Positions 22,236 to 32,722 of a stretch of DNA of 64,000 nt are shown piece by piece. Location: contig ML679946.1 in NCBI GenBank assembly GCA_007922225.1, positions 98,588,979 to 98,652,978 of the forward strand, written 5' to 3'. Under the pieces are notes generated by a model. It was not told the DNA's origin. It saw only the letters and a list, made by a program, of their open reading frames with translations, and searched no databases. Position 1 is the stretch's first letter. Every line of letters starts with the position of its first letter. A program made the translations under genes and the position numbers. Source of the DNA: Emydura subglobosa. Its lineage: Eukaryota; Chordata; Testudines; Chelidae.

Positions 22236-22560
22236 ATTATACATATTGTCCAGGGTGAGGAGGCATATGACCTGAGAGTTGCAATTTGAGTCTACTTATC
22301 TTTAATTATATACAGTAGTTACATTATATTGGTGACACCATATTATTTTGGAGTGCAAAAACTTTTTATTTATAAGATCTAGCTTTTTTAATTCCAGCAT
22401 GGTGTTTGGCCCTATAACTTTAGATGGCAGTGAGTTCTACAGGTTATATGCTACATGACGCAATATTTACTTTTATTTGGTCTACATTGATGTGATGCAT
22501 TCAAGTGTAATGCACTGGCTTAACTCATGCAATCATTATTATATTATAATATTGATATTA
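22236..22560. other. No gene seen
   Basis: AT-rich; no repeat or gene recognised. Confidence 0.35.
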
Positions 22561-22735
22561 TAAAGCACCCAGACCTGCTAACTAAAATCAGGACCCCATT
22601 ACATCTAAATAGACAACAAGTCAGAGAAGTAAAGTGACTTTTTCAGGGTCACAAAGCAGGACAGTGGCAGAGACAGGACTAGAACCCAGACTTCTAGAGT
22701 CCTGCACGCAATCTACTGAACTAGCATTAATACTA
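22561..22735 (-). repeat. MIR-type SINE, antisense
   Basis: GGGTCACAAAGCAGGACAG, GGACTAGAACCCAGACTTCT (reverse of the tRNA-like B box) and CAATCTACTGAACTAGCA are the antisense head and core of MIR. AGGACCCCATTACATCTAAA upstream fits its tail. Confidence 0.7.
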
Positions 22736-23574
22736 CTGATGTTTAACTCTTTATTGCAGACTAGCGACTACTGTATACGATACAACCCTGAGGTTATACA
22801 ATACAATAATATCTAAGTATTGTTGGAATTAATCCCATATTTAAAAGGGATCTTAGTCCTGCTTTAAAACTGTGCCAGAATTTTGCACATACAATTTTTG
22901 TGCTCTCAAAACCCCCTTTGAGCATATAAGCTGGTTAGGAAGCCCATCTCTAATTACATCTAAGCACTTCATTGTTTATTTCTGAACATTCAGGCTACAC
23001 AGATTTCAACTGTGTTATTATGCTGGCTATAAATGTCGGTTTTGTTATTCATAACAGCAAAATGATATTGTTCTCTGGTTCTCCTGCACGCTTGTCTCCT
23101 TTAGAAATGTTTCCAAGTTCCAGTGTATTCTCTAAAGTAACAGAGGCCTGTAGCTCACGTATTTGCAAAATGAAAACACAAATAAGGCAGCTGTTGTGTA
23201 TTTAGCCTCAGGAGCCATTACATCTGGGAAAAAGAGAGAGAGCTGTTGAATTAAAGGGCAAAGAGGAATGTGGAGTGACTGGATGTGTGGTGGTTCCTAC
23301 AGAGCTCACTGATCAACACTCTCAGGTTGAGAGTGTTTTGTTCCATAAATAGCATACAGTGAAGTGCCTGTAAAGTTAAGGCTGAAACAAAACCATCAGA
23401 AAAAGGACATTAAAAGTTAATTCCAACTCTTTTGCCAGTAATGACATTGTGAATTGATACAGTAGCCCGTCTGGGATGTATGGTGACAACATGCACCCTG
23501 CCAACAAAAACATCTCTTGAACAGATTTTCCCCCTATTTTGAATCTTTGTAGCCAGCACAGGTTTCTACAACAG
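22736..23574. other. No gene seen
   Basis: Short ORFs only. No repeat family recognised. Confidence 0.35.
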
Positions 23575-23830
23575 CAACCATCAGTACGGAAGAAGGATGG
23601 TCTGATGACTAGTAGGATAGCCTAGAACTCAGGTGGTGCGGGTTCAATCTTCTGCTCAACTGACGGACTTGTGTAACCTTGGGAAAGTCACTTAACTTCC
23701 CTCTGAGTTAGTTCCCCATTTGTAAAATAGGGCTAACAGCGCTGTCCTACCTCACAGGAGTGTTCTAAGGATAAAGACATTCAATATTGTGAGGCTCTCA
23801 GACTCTGGTGGGAGCGAATGAAGTCTGTTG
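23575..23830 (+). repeat. MIR-type SINE, near full length
   Basis: Includes a tRNA-like head (GGTCTGATGACTAGTAGG as A-box region, GCGGGTTCAATCTTC as B box). The core is ACCTTGGGAAAGTCACTTAA, CCCCATTTGTAAAATAGGG and CTACCTCACAGGAGTGTTC. This is the most complete forward MIR in the window. Confidence 0.8.
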
Positions 23831-24429
23831 TTTTAATTTAGATGGACTAAATGGGCCCAAAGAGTCAACGGTGTTAAAACAACACTGTAGCTGCGCAACA
23901 TTAAACAGTTTTAAACAAGGGTCAGGGTCTGGTGTACAGAGACTTCAGCCTGCTTAGATCCTTGGCACACACCAGCAAAATCCTTTTAAACATTTTATTA
24001 AAGATACAGAAAAGAAAAAGCAGTTAAAGCATTTGAAATGTAAAGTATTAAATAAGGCTTTCATTTTAACAACATTCCCTCTAGCTGGAGTAAATTTTTA
24101 AAGGAAAAACTCCCCCTATTTGACAGTTTTGGGATGGTATTAAAGATGCTTATAACTGTTCTTTTGGGGGAAAAGAGAACAAGTCAGCTGAAATGGACTG
24201 GAGTGGTTGTTGCTGCTGTTGTTAAAGTCTGAACCCATTTCTCAAAAGACAAAAACACACAAGAGGGGAGAGAAAAGAACAGCACAGAATAAAAAAAAAA
24301 ATGCAGCTTCTATTTCTGGTGTTGATTTTTTAAAATTTTGTCCCAATCTCACAGGCCTGGTACAATATCTTATTAGCCACTCCAAGACCTGGCAAATTTC
24401 TATCAGTTCTGGGCTGTTTTAGGGCATTC
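23831..24429. other. No gene seen
   Basis: A/T-rich with homopolymer runs; possibly part of the unclassified repeat that follows, but no boundary is visible. Confidence 0.3.
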
Positions 24430-25130
24430 CTTTTAACTTCTTCTTTCTGGTCACAGGCAATGTTGCAAAATATACCATCTTGGTTGGCAATGCCAGAATT
24501 TTATTGGACAGACGGCAAAAGAATATTGACAGGAAAGAGAAAAAACCAGGGTCAGAGGAAGACTAAGTCTCACATCTCAAATGGTATTTGGAAGTTAGCT
24601 GCAGCTAGTGGAGGTGGTGATGTCATCTGGTTTCCTCTCTCTGGCCCAATCTGCTGAAGATATCTCTCAGGATCAGGACAACAAAGGCCGAACGGTGTTG
24701 TGGTAGATCCTGGTGCAAGAGACAGCAATGATGGTAAAGCTTGCTGCAGCCATTGTTGGTAGACAGTTTATTCTTCTTAATTAATTCCCTCCCTTATGTC
24801 CCTTCTTTTTAAAACTCTAAAAGGAAGAGCTGGGCAAAATAACCCCACCACTCATTATTTTGTCCACCAATTAGGACTAATTTCTGATACACCAATTTTG
24901 GACCATTAATTTCCGGTTCCATGCTTCTCTTCTTTACCAGGCCTGATTCTAGCGCAATCCTTGAATTGTATCAGTATGTCTTTGTTTTGGACTAATTCAC
25001 TTTTCTCCCTTTTGTACCTTTTCCCATCAACATTTATTGTTATAAGTTATTGTGACATTGTCTGAACTTTCACTCACTTCTTACAATTAAGCTCACAAGT
25101 AGGACAATTTTTAGGCCTAATGATTACAAC
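24430..25130. repeat. Unclassified interspersed repeat
   Basis: Segments such as GGCAATGCCAGAATTTTATT, GTCTCACATCTCAAATGG and GTGTTGTGGTAGATCCTGG resemble a repeat I associate with turtle genomes, but I cannot assign a class. No coding motif; the 65-aa ORF at 24460-24657 is probably chance. Confidence 0.3.
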
Positions 25131-25144
25131 GATATGTAGGTTGG

Positions 25145-25340
25145 ATAGATAGTATCAGAACTCTGCCATTGTATTGGCATCCAGTTCAAGCTGTTAGTCC
25201 TTGCTTTTGAGCTCAGAGATCACTCAGCCCCAACCTCCATCTCTGACATTGTCATCTGGATACCTCCTGTGTTTCCTGAGTCCATTCCCACCTCCGTGCT
25301 GTCCCCGACATGGCACTGATTCACTGCTGGAGTAGATCCC
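25145..25340 (+). pseudogene. L2-like LINE scrap
   Basis: Forward reading of TGTATTGGCATCCAGTTCAA onward suggests an eroded W(L)PVQF...LVLAFELRDHSAP-type segment, as at the C-terminus of L2 or Rex-like reverse transcriptases. It is short and shifted in frame. The assignment rests on one motif cluster. Confidence 0.35.
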
Positions 25341-25504
25341 CAGTGAATAAAAGTAATTAGTGAAAAAGAATGATGTTATTATTTATATTGCTGTAGGGTC
25401 CCGAGAAACCAGTCAAGATCAGTTTAAAACAAGCCACAAGTGACTCTAACAGCCATTGGGTGGGTAACAGTAATAACTGAACTTAGTTATATGGAATAGG
25501 CAAT

Positions 25505-25640
25505 GTGCTGGCCCAGACAGCTTGTTCAGAGAATGGGGAAAATGTTCACAGAAAAGCTTTTGAAATTCTATTGTGAATAAATTTCATAGAAAATTCTAAA
25601 ATGTGAAGAAATGTGACCCAGTTCTATCTAGTTGCTAATT
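25505..25640. mobile_element. AT-rich MITE-like fragment
   Basis: Contains GGGGAAAATGTTCACAG and AAATTTCATAGAAAATTC, ending GACCCAGTTCTA, a variant of the gaccagctct terminus. Confidence 0.35.
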
Positions 25641-25964
25641 GTTGTTTCAATAAATAAATACATGCTGGACCAAATTCTCTGCTGGCAAAACTCCACTGAC
25701 ATTTATTTAATCATTTGTGCAGGGCTTTTATTTTTCCATTTCATTCAGTGTGCTCAGTGAAAAGAAGACAGTCCATTTCACTTCTTTGTGAAAAGAGTTC
25801 TGGATCACACTGACCGCATCAAAGGATAGAGTGAGACTAGTGCAATAGGGAGGTGTTTTGACCTTTTTTATGGCTCACCCTGTCACTATCCATGGAGACT
25901 TGCTGCCTCTGATCCTATCCCAGAGAAAGCTTCTTGATTCTGTCCATTAGAGTGCATAGACTTT

Positions 25965-26310
25965 TTAAAACATGTTTTTGTTTAAAACGGGGCGTTTTTG
26001 GAAAAAGTTATCAGAAATTTTTATTTTTAAATTGTTAATGTTTTCTTCAACAAAGACCTTGAAAACAAATAAGTTTCAGTATTTTTTTGTCAGTTTTTCC
26101 TCTTTCACACCTTTTTCCTCCTCTTTTCAGTGGCAAAATGGGAAAAGAAATAAAAGAAGATAAAGGGGAAAAAGGGGAGAAATATGAAAATTGATAAACA
26201 AACAAATAAAACTTTAATGAAAAATATGTTACTCGTTCCTTTTCAAAACATGGAGAATGAAAATGATTTCAAATTTTTTTGTGAAAAACCTTTACCAGCT
26301 TTTACCACTA
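25965..26310. mobile_element. AT-rich palindromic MITE-like repeat
   Basis: T-rich first half (GTTTTTGGAAAAAGTTATC) and A-rich second half (TTTTTTTGTGAAAAACCTTT) mirror each other around 26130-26160. No coding potential. Confidence 0.4.
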
Positions 26311-26819
26311 CTACTGATGTCAGGTGTACTGGCCTTTTGAGATAGCCCCTGCATTCAATCCTTACCCTAGTCCTGGTTTTAACCCAGACCAGAGGAATGC
26401 TGGGATTAGTAGTTCCTAGGGTTGATGGGAGTTGCAGGCTTTGGAGAAAGGAATTCTGGGAAAGAGGCAGTAGCTCCTTATAAAGAGCACAGGGAGGGAG
26501 CAGATTGAAGAAGATTCTGCCAAGAGAGTCTTGAAAGTCATAGACACTGGGTGGTGCTCTTGTGACCAAGACAGAATCTGACTAAAGAAGATCTATCATT
26601 ACTCCATGCTGGGGATGGACCTTTTAGTACAGCTGGTGAACTAAACACAAACCAATGGTAAAAATTATCTAAACTTCTGTGCACAGAGAGAACTGAGGAA
26701 GATATTCAGGGAATGCTACCCAGAAACATTGTTTCACTTGGTCACAATACCCATTCAGTTTGATTGCATCTCTATACGAGCCACTGTACCTTTTTATTTT
26801 AAATAAATAACAATACATT
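26311..26819. other. No gene seen
   Basis: ORF at 26243-26569 (108 aa, minus) has no recognisable motif. No repeat named. Confidence 0.3.
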
Positions 26820-27610
26820 TCCTGGGACTGAGTATAGGGTGGTTATAAAGCTAACTTTTCAAATTAATTGCCAGAGATAAGCAATTGACACATAAGAAGA
26901 CAACTATTGCTTGTTAATTGCTTGGCATTAATTACCAATATTTCATTAGCATTTAATGCACCAGGCACACTGCAATTAATATAACAAAAAGTAATTAAAC
27001 ACAGCAGTAACACCTGGTTTTTCTGGAGAATGAAGGCTAAAAATACATATTTTCCTTTATTTCTGGAACTATGAAGACATGAGTTAGCCTGAATGTAACA
27101 CATGAGTATGCGTCATTCTAGTTTGCGTCCATAATAAATTATCTTTTTATGTTAACTTGTGCAATACAAACAGCATGCTATTTAGAGATCAAAATGGTTT
27201 GTTAAATTATTAATTAAAGCGTCCAAGGCTGTTAGTGTTTGAGTTTGCAACAGAGCCATTAACACACTACACAGAGAAATATTTGCTGCAAAAATGCTTT
27301 ACATTAATTGGAACTGAGTAGTAGCCTTAATATCTTAATAATTTGGGAAAATTCTCTTAAAGGATTTAATAATTTCAGTGATTAGGGTGGGATGGAATTG
27401 TCTCTGCTAATCAGAGGAAGGAGGCTGTTCAGTTACTGGAGCATATTTAATAAAGTGGCTTGGTTTCCAATTCATCTCCTACTAAAAGCAGTGAGGGTGT
27501 GTTTACAATTAACTTTAGCATGCGTTGCGTATGTGGCCTCAATGATCATGTCTCCTTCTAGTGGCTACCCAAGTGACTGTAACAACCCGCTACTTAATCA
27601 CAGTTAAGAG
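26820..27610. promoter_or_regulatory. Candidate conserved noncoding element, homeodomain-rich
   Basis: A repeat-poor stretch dense in TAATTA/ATTA cores, including AATTAATTGCC, TTGTTAATTGCTTGG, CATTAATTACCAAT, GCAATTAATAT and AAATTATTAATTAAAG. Clusters of such homeodomain-type sites in repeat-poor DNA are typical of vertebrate developmental enhancers, but AT-rich sequence yields them by chance too. Without a cross-species alignment this is only a candidate. Confidence 0.3.
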
Positions 27611-27649
27611 TTATTCATTGTGCTCATGCAGTAAGGGCTTTTCTTTCTA

Positions 27650-27740
27650 TTATTTCATATTTATATTGCAGTAGCATCCAGGGCCCATACTCTGGTTAAT
27701 GTTCCATTGTGCTAGGTGTTGTATAAATACATGTGAAGAT
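27650..27740 (-). repeat. MIR-type SINE tail, antisense
   Basis: CATTGTGCTAGGTGTTGTAT, ACATGTGAAGATAGGGACCC matches the antisense MIR-related tail seen more fully at 39010-39265. Confidence 0.5.
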
Positions 27741-27839
27741 AGGGACCCTGATGTAAATAGTTTAATGCTTTTGGTAGTGAAAGTGCCAGATTTGATCCCT
27801 GCTAAAATCCATGTCATCTGCAAGTATGTGGGCATCATT

Positions 27840-28060
27840 CATTATACATAGACATGCAATTTTCCCCAGTATGTAATTCTCTACATTGTAATTGGTCCTG
27901 GCTGTCTGATTGGCATAGCCACCACACATTTATTTTGCATTAAATATGCAATATGCAAATTTCTTTAATTTGACTAGCTAAAAGGACATTAGCCAGTGAG
28001 AGTGTAGTATTTGCATAAACATGGCATTGGTTATTTTTTAATAACTATATGTGACTGTAA
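27840..28060. promoter_or_regulatory. Candidate conserved noncoding element with octamer sites
   Basis: Contains TATGCAAATTTC (a perfect ATGCAAAT POU octamer) near 27953 and TATTTGCATAAAC in the opposite orientation near 28009, with TTAAATATGCAATATG between. Repeat-poor. Regulatory role is inference. Confidence 0.3.
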
Positions 28061-28429
28061 AAATCTCTCTGGTCTGATTTGTTCCTGCACTCAGCAAGAT
28101 TAGATAGCAAATCCTGATTGGCTTAGAATTTCTTAACTGTTTGCCCACATGCAGATCCAAGCTATCTAATCCTTCTCATTTACTTTATCTAATCTTGATT
28201 TTCTGTTTAATCTAGGTTCTGCTATTGCACGTATTATCATAGTATCAATTCTACAGCTCTTCAAGTGAAGTTAGAACTTCAAAATTGACATAAAAAACCC
28301 ACCAACAATAACAAAAACCTTTAAAAGAGCAAAGAAAATGTGGTCTGTCAAACTGCTGGGTCAGAAAAGGACATTTACAAAAGTTTTAAGACCACTTGAC
28401 TCATTTTCTCCCTTCAATCTACAGTGGAA

Positions 28430-28680
28430 AGTTAACTCGAGTTAAGGTAGGCTGTGAAATGAACGCTCAATAGCTGTTCTGAAATAACTGCATGTGTGAG
28501 AGAATAAGAGTGTCCAACCATGGCATTACTCAGGAATAACAATTGCACTTTAATTCTGGAATAAGTGTGTTTTGTTCCTCTTTAGCTTAATTCACATTCA
28601 AAGTAGAATAATAGTGTCTACACATGGAGTTATTCTGGAACAGCTATTCTGGAACAACTCCATGTGCTAGACAAGCCCTT
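28430..28680. mobile_element. MITE-like palindromic repeat
   Basis: Starts AACTCGAGTTAAGGTAGG and ends CATGTGCTAGACAAGCCCTT. Inside, 28621-28666 is a palindrome bounded by CACATGGAGTTATTC and its imperfect complement CAACTCCATGTG. CTAGACAAGCCC-type ends recur in reptile MITEs. Confidence 0.5.
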
Positions 28681-28924
28681 AACTGTGCTCCAACTGGGGT
28701 CAATGGGATTTTTGTCTATAATATCAATGAGGCAGGATCAGGCAGCGCTTTCTGTCCCTTTTTCTCCTCACATACAAATCAGCATCTCCACAGTAACTAT
28801 TCTTCTCAGGAGAGAATGAGAGAAAGACTGAACCAAACATGACAGGTTAGTCACGTTGTTTAAAGTGCTACCTGAAGGCACTCAGATACTATGGTGATGA
28901 CGGCAGCATAAGAACCTATATGGA

Positions 28925-29190
28925 AAAGAATGGGGGAAAAAATGAGATATTTTGCTAAAAAACTAAGCATTTTGAAGTATTTTTTCCTACACAGGTTGGA
29001 ACAACTTTTTTCTTTATTCAAAATTTTTCACAAATAAATTTGGTTTTGGAAATCTTGGACAAGGGGTTCAGTCTTCAGCCTTTTTCCTTTTCCCTCCTTT
29101 TTATTCTTTTCTTCTCTTCCCTACAGAAAAATGGAAGGTGGGTGGACAAAACAAAACACACGTCTCTCTGAAGTTGTCTTGGAATACCAA
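28925..29190. mobile_element. AT-rich MITE-like repeat
   Basis: AGATATTTTGCTAAAAAAC, TTCAAAATTTTTCACAAAT and a central pyrimidine tract (CCTTTTTCCTTTTCCC). Same style as 25965-26310. Confidence 0.4.
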
Positions 29191-29349
29191 AAATAAAAGT
29201 GAAAAAATTGACATAAATGTTCATTTCTGAAAGAGGCTATGTTTGTCCATGAAAGCTCTGGTTAAAGTTCCCAGTGCGATCTACTTGTCAGGAGAAGGAC
29301 TGTAGGATCGATTGCAGAGTTAGCTGGAATGCAAAGCTCACTCTGCCTG

Positions 29350-29590
29350 AGCTAGACTATGTATGGGCCTGTCTAGACTGCAGCTGGAATGTGGGATTGG
29401 CGCTTGCGTAGACCTACCCACACCGGCTTTAATCTAGCTAGCTCAGGTACTGGAGCAGTGAAACTGAAATAGTGCAAGCTAGCCCTGCAGGTAATTACCC
29501 AGAGTTCATCTTGGTTTGTACAGCCCCCTCTGAAGTACACACTGCTGTCATTTCACTGCTCTGGCTAGCTAGATTACAGGAGCTGTAATC
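29350..29590. mobile_element. Palindromic MITE, CTAGCTAG family
   Basis: Outer parts mirror each other. The left half has CTGGAGCAGTGAAACTGAAA and TAATCTAGCTAGCTCAGG, and the right half has CATTTCACTGCTCTGGCTAG and TAGCTAGATTACAGGAGC. The first half also carries TGTCTAGACTGCAGCTGG. Confidence 0.55.
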
Positions 29591-29829
29591 ATGCCCAGTG
29601 GCTGCAGGAAAAACATACCCTTATGTAATGACCATTAGCTTGGTTGCCATTCGGAACAGGACCAGGAAAACTCCAGAGCCAAAAAGTGCAGCCCTCTGCA
29701 GCTTGAGCCCAAGGGGCCAATTTCCTTTTCTAATATACAAAAAAGATTCATATCCAGTGAGGATCAGAAACAGATGTGGACACTTACTACACACTGAGCA
29801 GTAAGTTACATTTGTTTAAGGAATCTTTT

Positions 29830-30340
29830 AGGAGTTAGATACAATGAAGATACTTCTTTCTATAACCAGAGGAATAATTGTGTATTTTTGACTCTGGAAT
29901 GCATCTTTTTTGTTTGACTGTAGAAAGAAAACTATGTAGCATAGTGATTTACTTTAGCTATCTGTTTATGATACTTACATATACAATGCTTCTATTAAAC
30001 TCATTAGTAGCCCCACTTCAGTATAATTAATAAGCAATAACCATACTGTTTGAGGATGCTAAATTTTTAATGTCAAATTGTTATGTGTCTCACTTGTTTT
30101 TCAGGGAACTTAATGTATCTGGCTAGACATTAATTAGGCAAGACACTTTCAGCTTTATTGTTATTACTCACTGCATTCTATTTTGACTGATCTATTAAAA
30201 TATTTTAGATAATTGGTATAGTTATTTGTTGATAGGGAAGAAAGAGCTATGATGCTGGAATGAATATGGCCTAATAAAGTTTACTGCCTTGCTTTTCTCT
30301 ATATTTTTCTATAAAAACATAGAATTTGGTTTTAAAAAAA
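29830..30340. other. Repeat-poor AT-rich stretch; possible conserved noncoding element
   Basis: No repeat ends recognised. Several ATTAATTA-type cores (GACATTAATTAGGC, ATAATTAATAAGC). No gene. Weaker candidate than 26820-27610. Confidence 0.25.
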
Positions 30341-30519
30341 TAATTACATCAGCCATATTAAGAGATTGTGCCTCTCAAAAAATGTACTGTCTTTATGTCT
30401 CTTTCAGTAAAAAGTAATGCATACCTGCCACTTTGTTTATATACCTAGGACTGAATTATGTCCTCAAATGGGAAGAAAAGTCCCATTGACGTAACTGATT
30501 GTAACAAAGGTCTTCTAAC

Positions 30520-30840
30520 TGTAACACAAGACCAGGCATCATGAGATCTGGTGTCTGTTCTTGCCACAGATTTCCAGCATGACCTTGGGAAAGTCATATA
30601 AACCCAGCTCCTCAAAGGTATTTAGGCATGAAACTTCGACTGGTTGCCTAAATACCTTTGAGGATCTGGGCCACAGGGCCTGTTTTGCAGTGGTGGTAAG
30701 CATCCACCTACTGAAATCAATGGATGCTGTGGGTGATTAGCACCTCTGACAATCAGGCCCTTAACCTCTCTTAATTTCTCAAGCAGTAAGGGATTTGTCT
30801 AACCTACCAGTTGGTGTCATAATACTCACCCATTGCATCA
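30520..30840 (+). repeat. MIR-type SINE split by an insertion
   Basis: GATCTGGTGTCTGTTCTTGCC and GACCTTGGGAAAGTCATA (to 30600) are the MIR head and core. The core resumes at 30761 with TTAACCTCTCTTAATTTCTC. The 158 bp in between belong to another element (30603-30760). Confidence 0.7.
30603..30760. mobile_element. Palindromic MITE inserted in a MIR
   Basis: Consists of two palindromes in tandem. The first has 25-bp arms (30603-30627 and 30646-30670, one mismatch; CCTCAAAGGTATTTAGGC and its complement) around an 18-bp loop. The second runs from GGCCTGTTTTGCAG to CTGACAATCAGGCC around an AATCAATGGATG core. Flanks are ATAA (30599-30602) and TTAA (30761-30764), compatible with a TTAA-type target. 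No coding capacity. Confidence 0.65.
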
Positions 30841-31124
30841 GTGAATTATGCTTCCAAGGTATGTTATGCATCCATCTGAATTAATTAATTAAGTTGGTTA
30901 AATGGTGCTATAGATGGAAAGCATTAGTATTGTTATCCCTTTACTGAATAGTAGCAGATTTCAGCAGCTTGTAGATCAGTTTTCCATGGAAGCTGAACGT
31001 GGTAATGCAGAGTCAAGTTAGTTGAAAACTTTGGGTTTCCTGTACCGCTTGTATGACATTAGCACTCATTGCTATTCTTCCTGGGGAGTTGTCTAGAACT
31101 GGGAGGGAAACAGTTGTCCTGTCC

Positions 31125-31410
31125 CGTGAAAAATGTTGAGATTTCCAACATTTTTCAGAGAGACATCCTGCACTAGCAAAAAGCCTGGAGGTCAGGCCAC
31201 TCAGGATGTGGGTATCCAGGATAAAATCCCTATTCTGGCTGATTCAGAGCAGGGAGTTGAACCTGGTATCCCAGGTGATACCCCACCAAATACCAATTGC
31301 TCAGTGGTTAGGGTGTGTCTCTCTATCTGTCTCTCTTTCTCTCTTTCAGTTTTGACAAATTGGCATTTTCTCACAAAAACAGCTTCACTGAAAAATTCCT
31401 GACCAGGTCT
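31125..31410. mobile_element. AT-rich MITE with tRNA-like inner segment
   Basis: The ends are the AT-rich family (GAAAAATGTTGAGATTTCC; TTTTCTCACAAAAACAGC, ending GACCAGGTCTAGAAC). Between them lie GGGAGTTGAACCTGGTATCC (reverse of a B box), TTGCTCAGTGGTTAGGGTG (A-box-like) and a CT-rich run. Either a composite element or a SINE inserted in a MITE. Confidence 0.4.
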
Positions 31411-31781
31411 AGAACATGTAGAAGTGGTGGCAGAACCACGCTTATGGAAACAGACGAAGTTTAAGGAGGATTCAGTGTTCTTTGGAGCCCACCGTGTCTG
31501 TCCATTGTATGAGTATGCAAGGGCAGGGAGATAGAGACACATCAAGCCTTCATCTGCCCCCTTGTAACCTTCACAAGTGATAGTCCTGAGACTGTGCTTT
31601 GTGCTCTTGTGAATGCCATAACATCCCTCTTACAGTTCCCTTAAGGGCACTGTTCACCTCAGATGCAGTGGGGAGGAGGAAAAGCCATGGCTCTGATTCC
31701 TCCACCCTGGTGAGCTGCAGAAACAGGATTACTTTCGGCTGGGATAGTTCTCCATCAGCCTCTGCTCAAGGCCTTAATCAA

Positions 31782-31840
31782 TGATGGTCCAAATTCATCT
31801 CACTTACACTGGGACCACCCCACTGAAATGAACCAATCAA
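31782..31840. mobile_element. Partial MITE, TCACTTACACTGG family
   Basis: GGTCCAAATTCATCTCACTT and ACACTGGGACC resemble the left arm of the MITE at 37224-37310. Confidence 0.35.
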
Positions 31841-31968
31841 CCCAAACAATTCAGAAGGGTCCAGCTCCTATTAAAGAGTGCTTTGCTTCCCAGTAACAGG
31901 AAAGTTGGTGCTTTAGCGGAGCAGGAAATATATGTTATTGATGAGGTTCTGGGACAGAGCCTCAGCTG

Positions 31969-32030
31969 GTGTAAACCAGTGTAGCTCCAATAGTAAACAG
32001 AGCTATGCTGACTTATCCCAGCTGAGCACC
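31969..32030. mobile_element. Palindromic MITE, TCAGCTGGTGTAAA family
   Basis: GCCTCAGCTGGTGTAAACCA at the left mirrors TGACTTATCCCAGCTGAGC at the right, around AGCTCCAATAGTAAACAGAGC. Confidence 0.5.
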
Positions 32031-32655
32031 TCACCATTGGCTTTCATCTTTGTATTCCTCACAGATGTGCTTTGGAAATGAACCCACTTGAAACCAAGAG
32101 GTACTTTGTATAATATTCTGTTGAATTCTGTTCTGGGGTTGAGAGAGGGAATGGACGGAGACCTTTATAATGGTCCAGGAAAGAACATACCAGTAGCATA
32201 GTACATAAAACTGATGAAGTAGAAATAACTGCAGAACAAATCAATAGTTATTTCCCCTTGCTGTTTTTGAGCTGTAAATCCATAACACAGGCAATGAGGG
32301 CAGCCTAGGATTTCTCTTTGAATAACGATTTAAGACAGACACAAATATTTCCTTTTAACAGAAGCAATAACCTCACCCCTCCCCACACATGCATCATGCG
32401 AAGAATCACTCAGGATAACTGTAGCAAATGCTCCAAAAAGATCTAATCCTTTCATTACTCTCGGTGGGTCTCTCGTGACATATATGGCTTCTGGGAGTTA
32501 TTCTGTAAAACAGAGGGAAATGTATTCAAAGCAGAATTTCTATCAAACTCAAAAGTGTCTCTTCAGGGAATTAATTAGGATAAAAAAATCTTAGGAAATC
32601 TCAAGAGAGTGTGCAATCAGATCTCTTCTAATTGAAGGAATGTATATTAACTCAT
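32031..32655. other. No gene seen
   Basis: Short ORFs only; no repeat recognised. Confidence 0.35.
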
Positions 32656-32722
32656 TAGATGCCTGATCAAGAGCCCCCACCTATTAAAGTCACTTGGACT
32701 CTTTCCATTGACTTGCATCAAC
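32656..32722. mobile_element. MITE cut by the CR1 insertion
   Basis: GCCTGATCAAGAGCCCC at the left and CCATTGACTTGCATCAACTTTG at the right are the arms of a palindrome whose fuller copy is at 61321-61379. Its right end is missing where the CR1 begins. Confidence 0.5.

Noticed and set aside
24460..24657. 65-aa ORF as a conserved peptide
   Set aside because: It lies in an unclassified interspersed repeat and has no recognisable motif.
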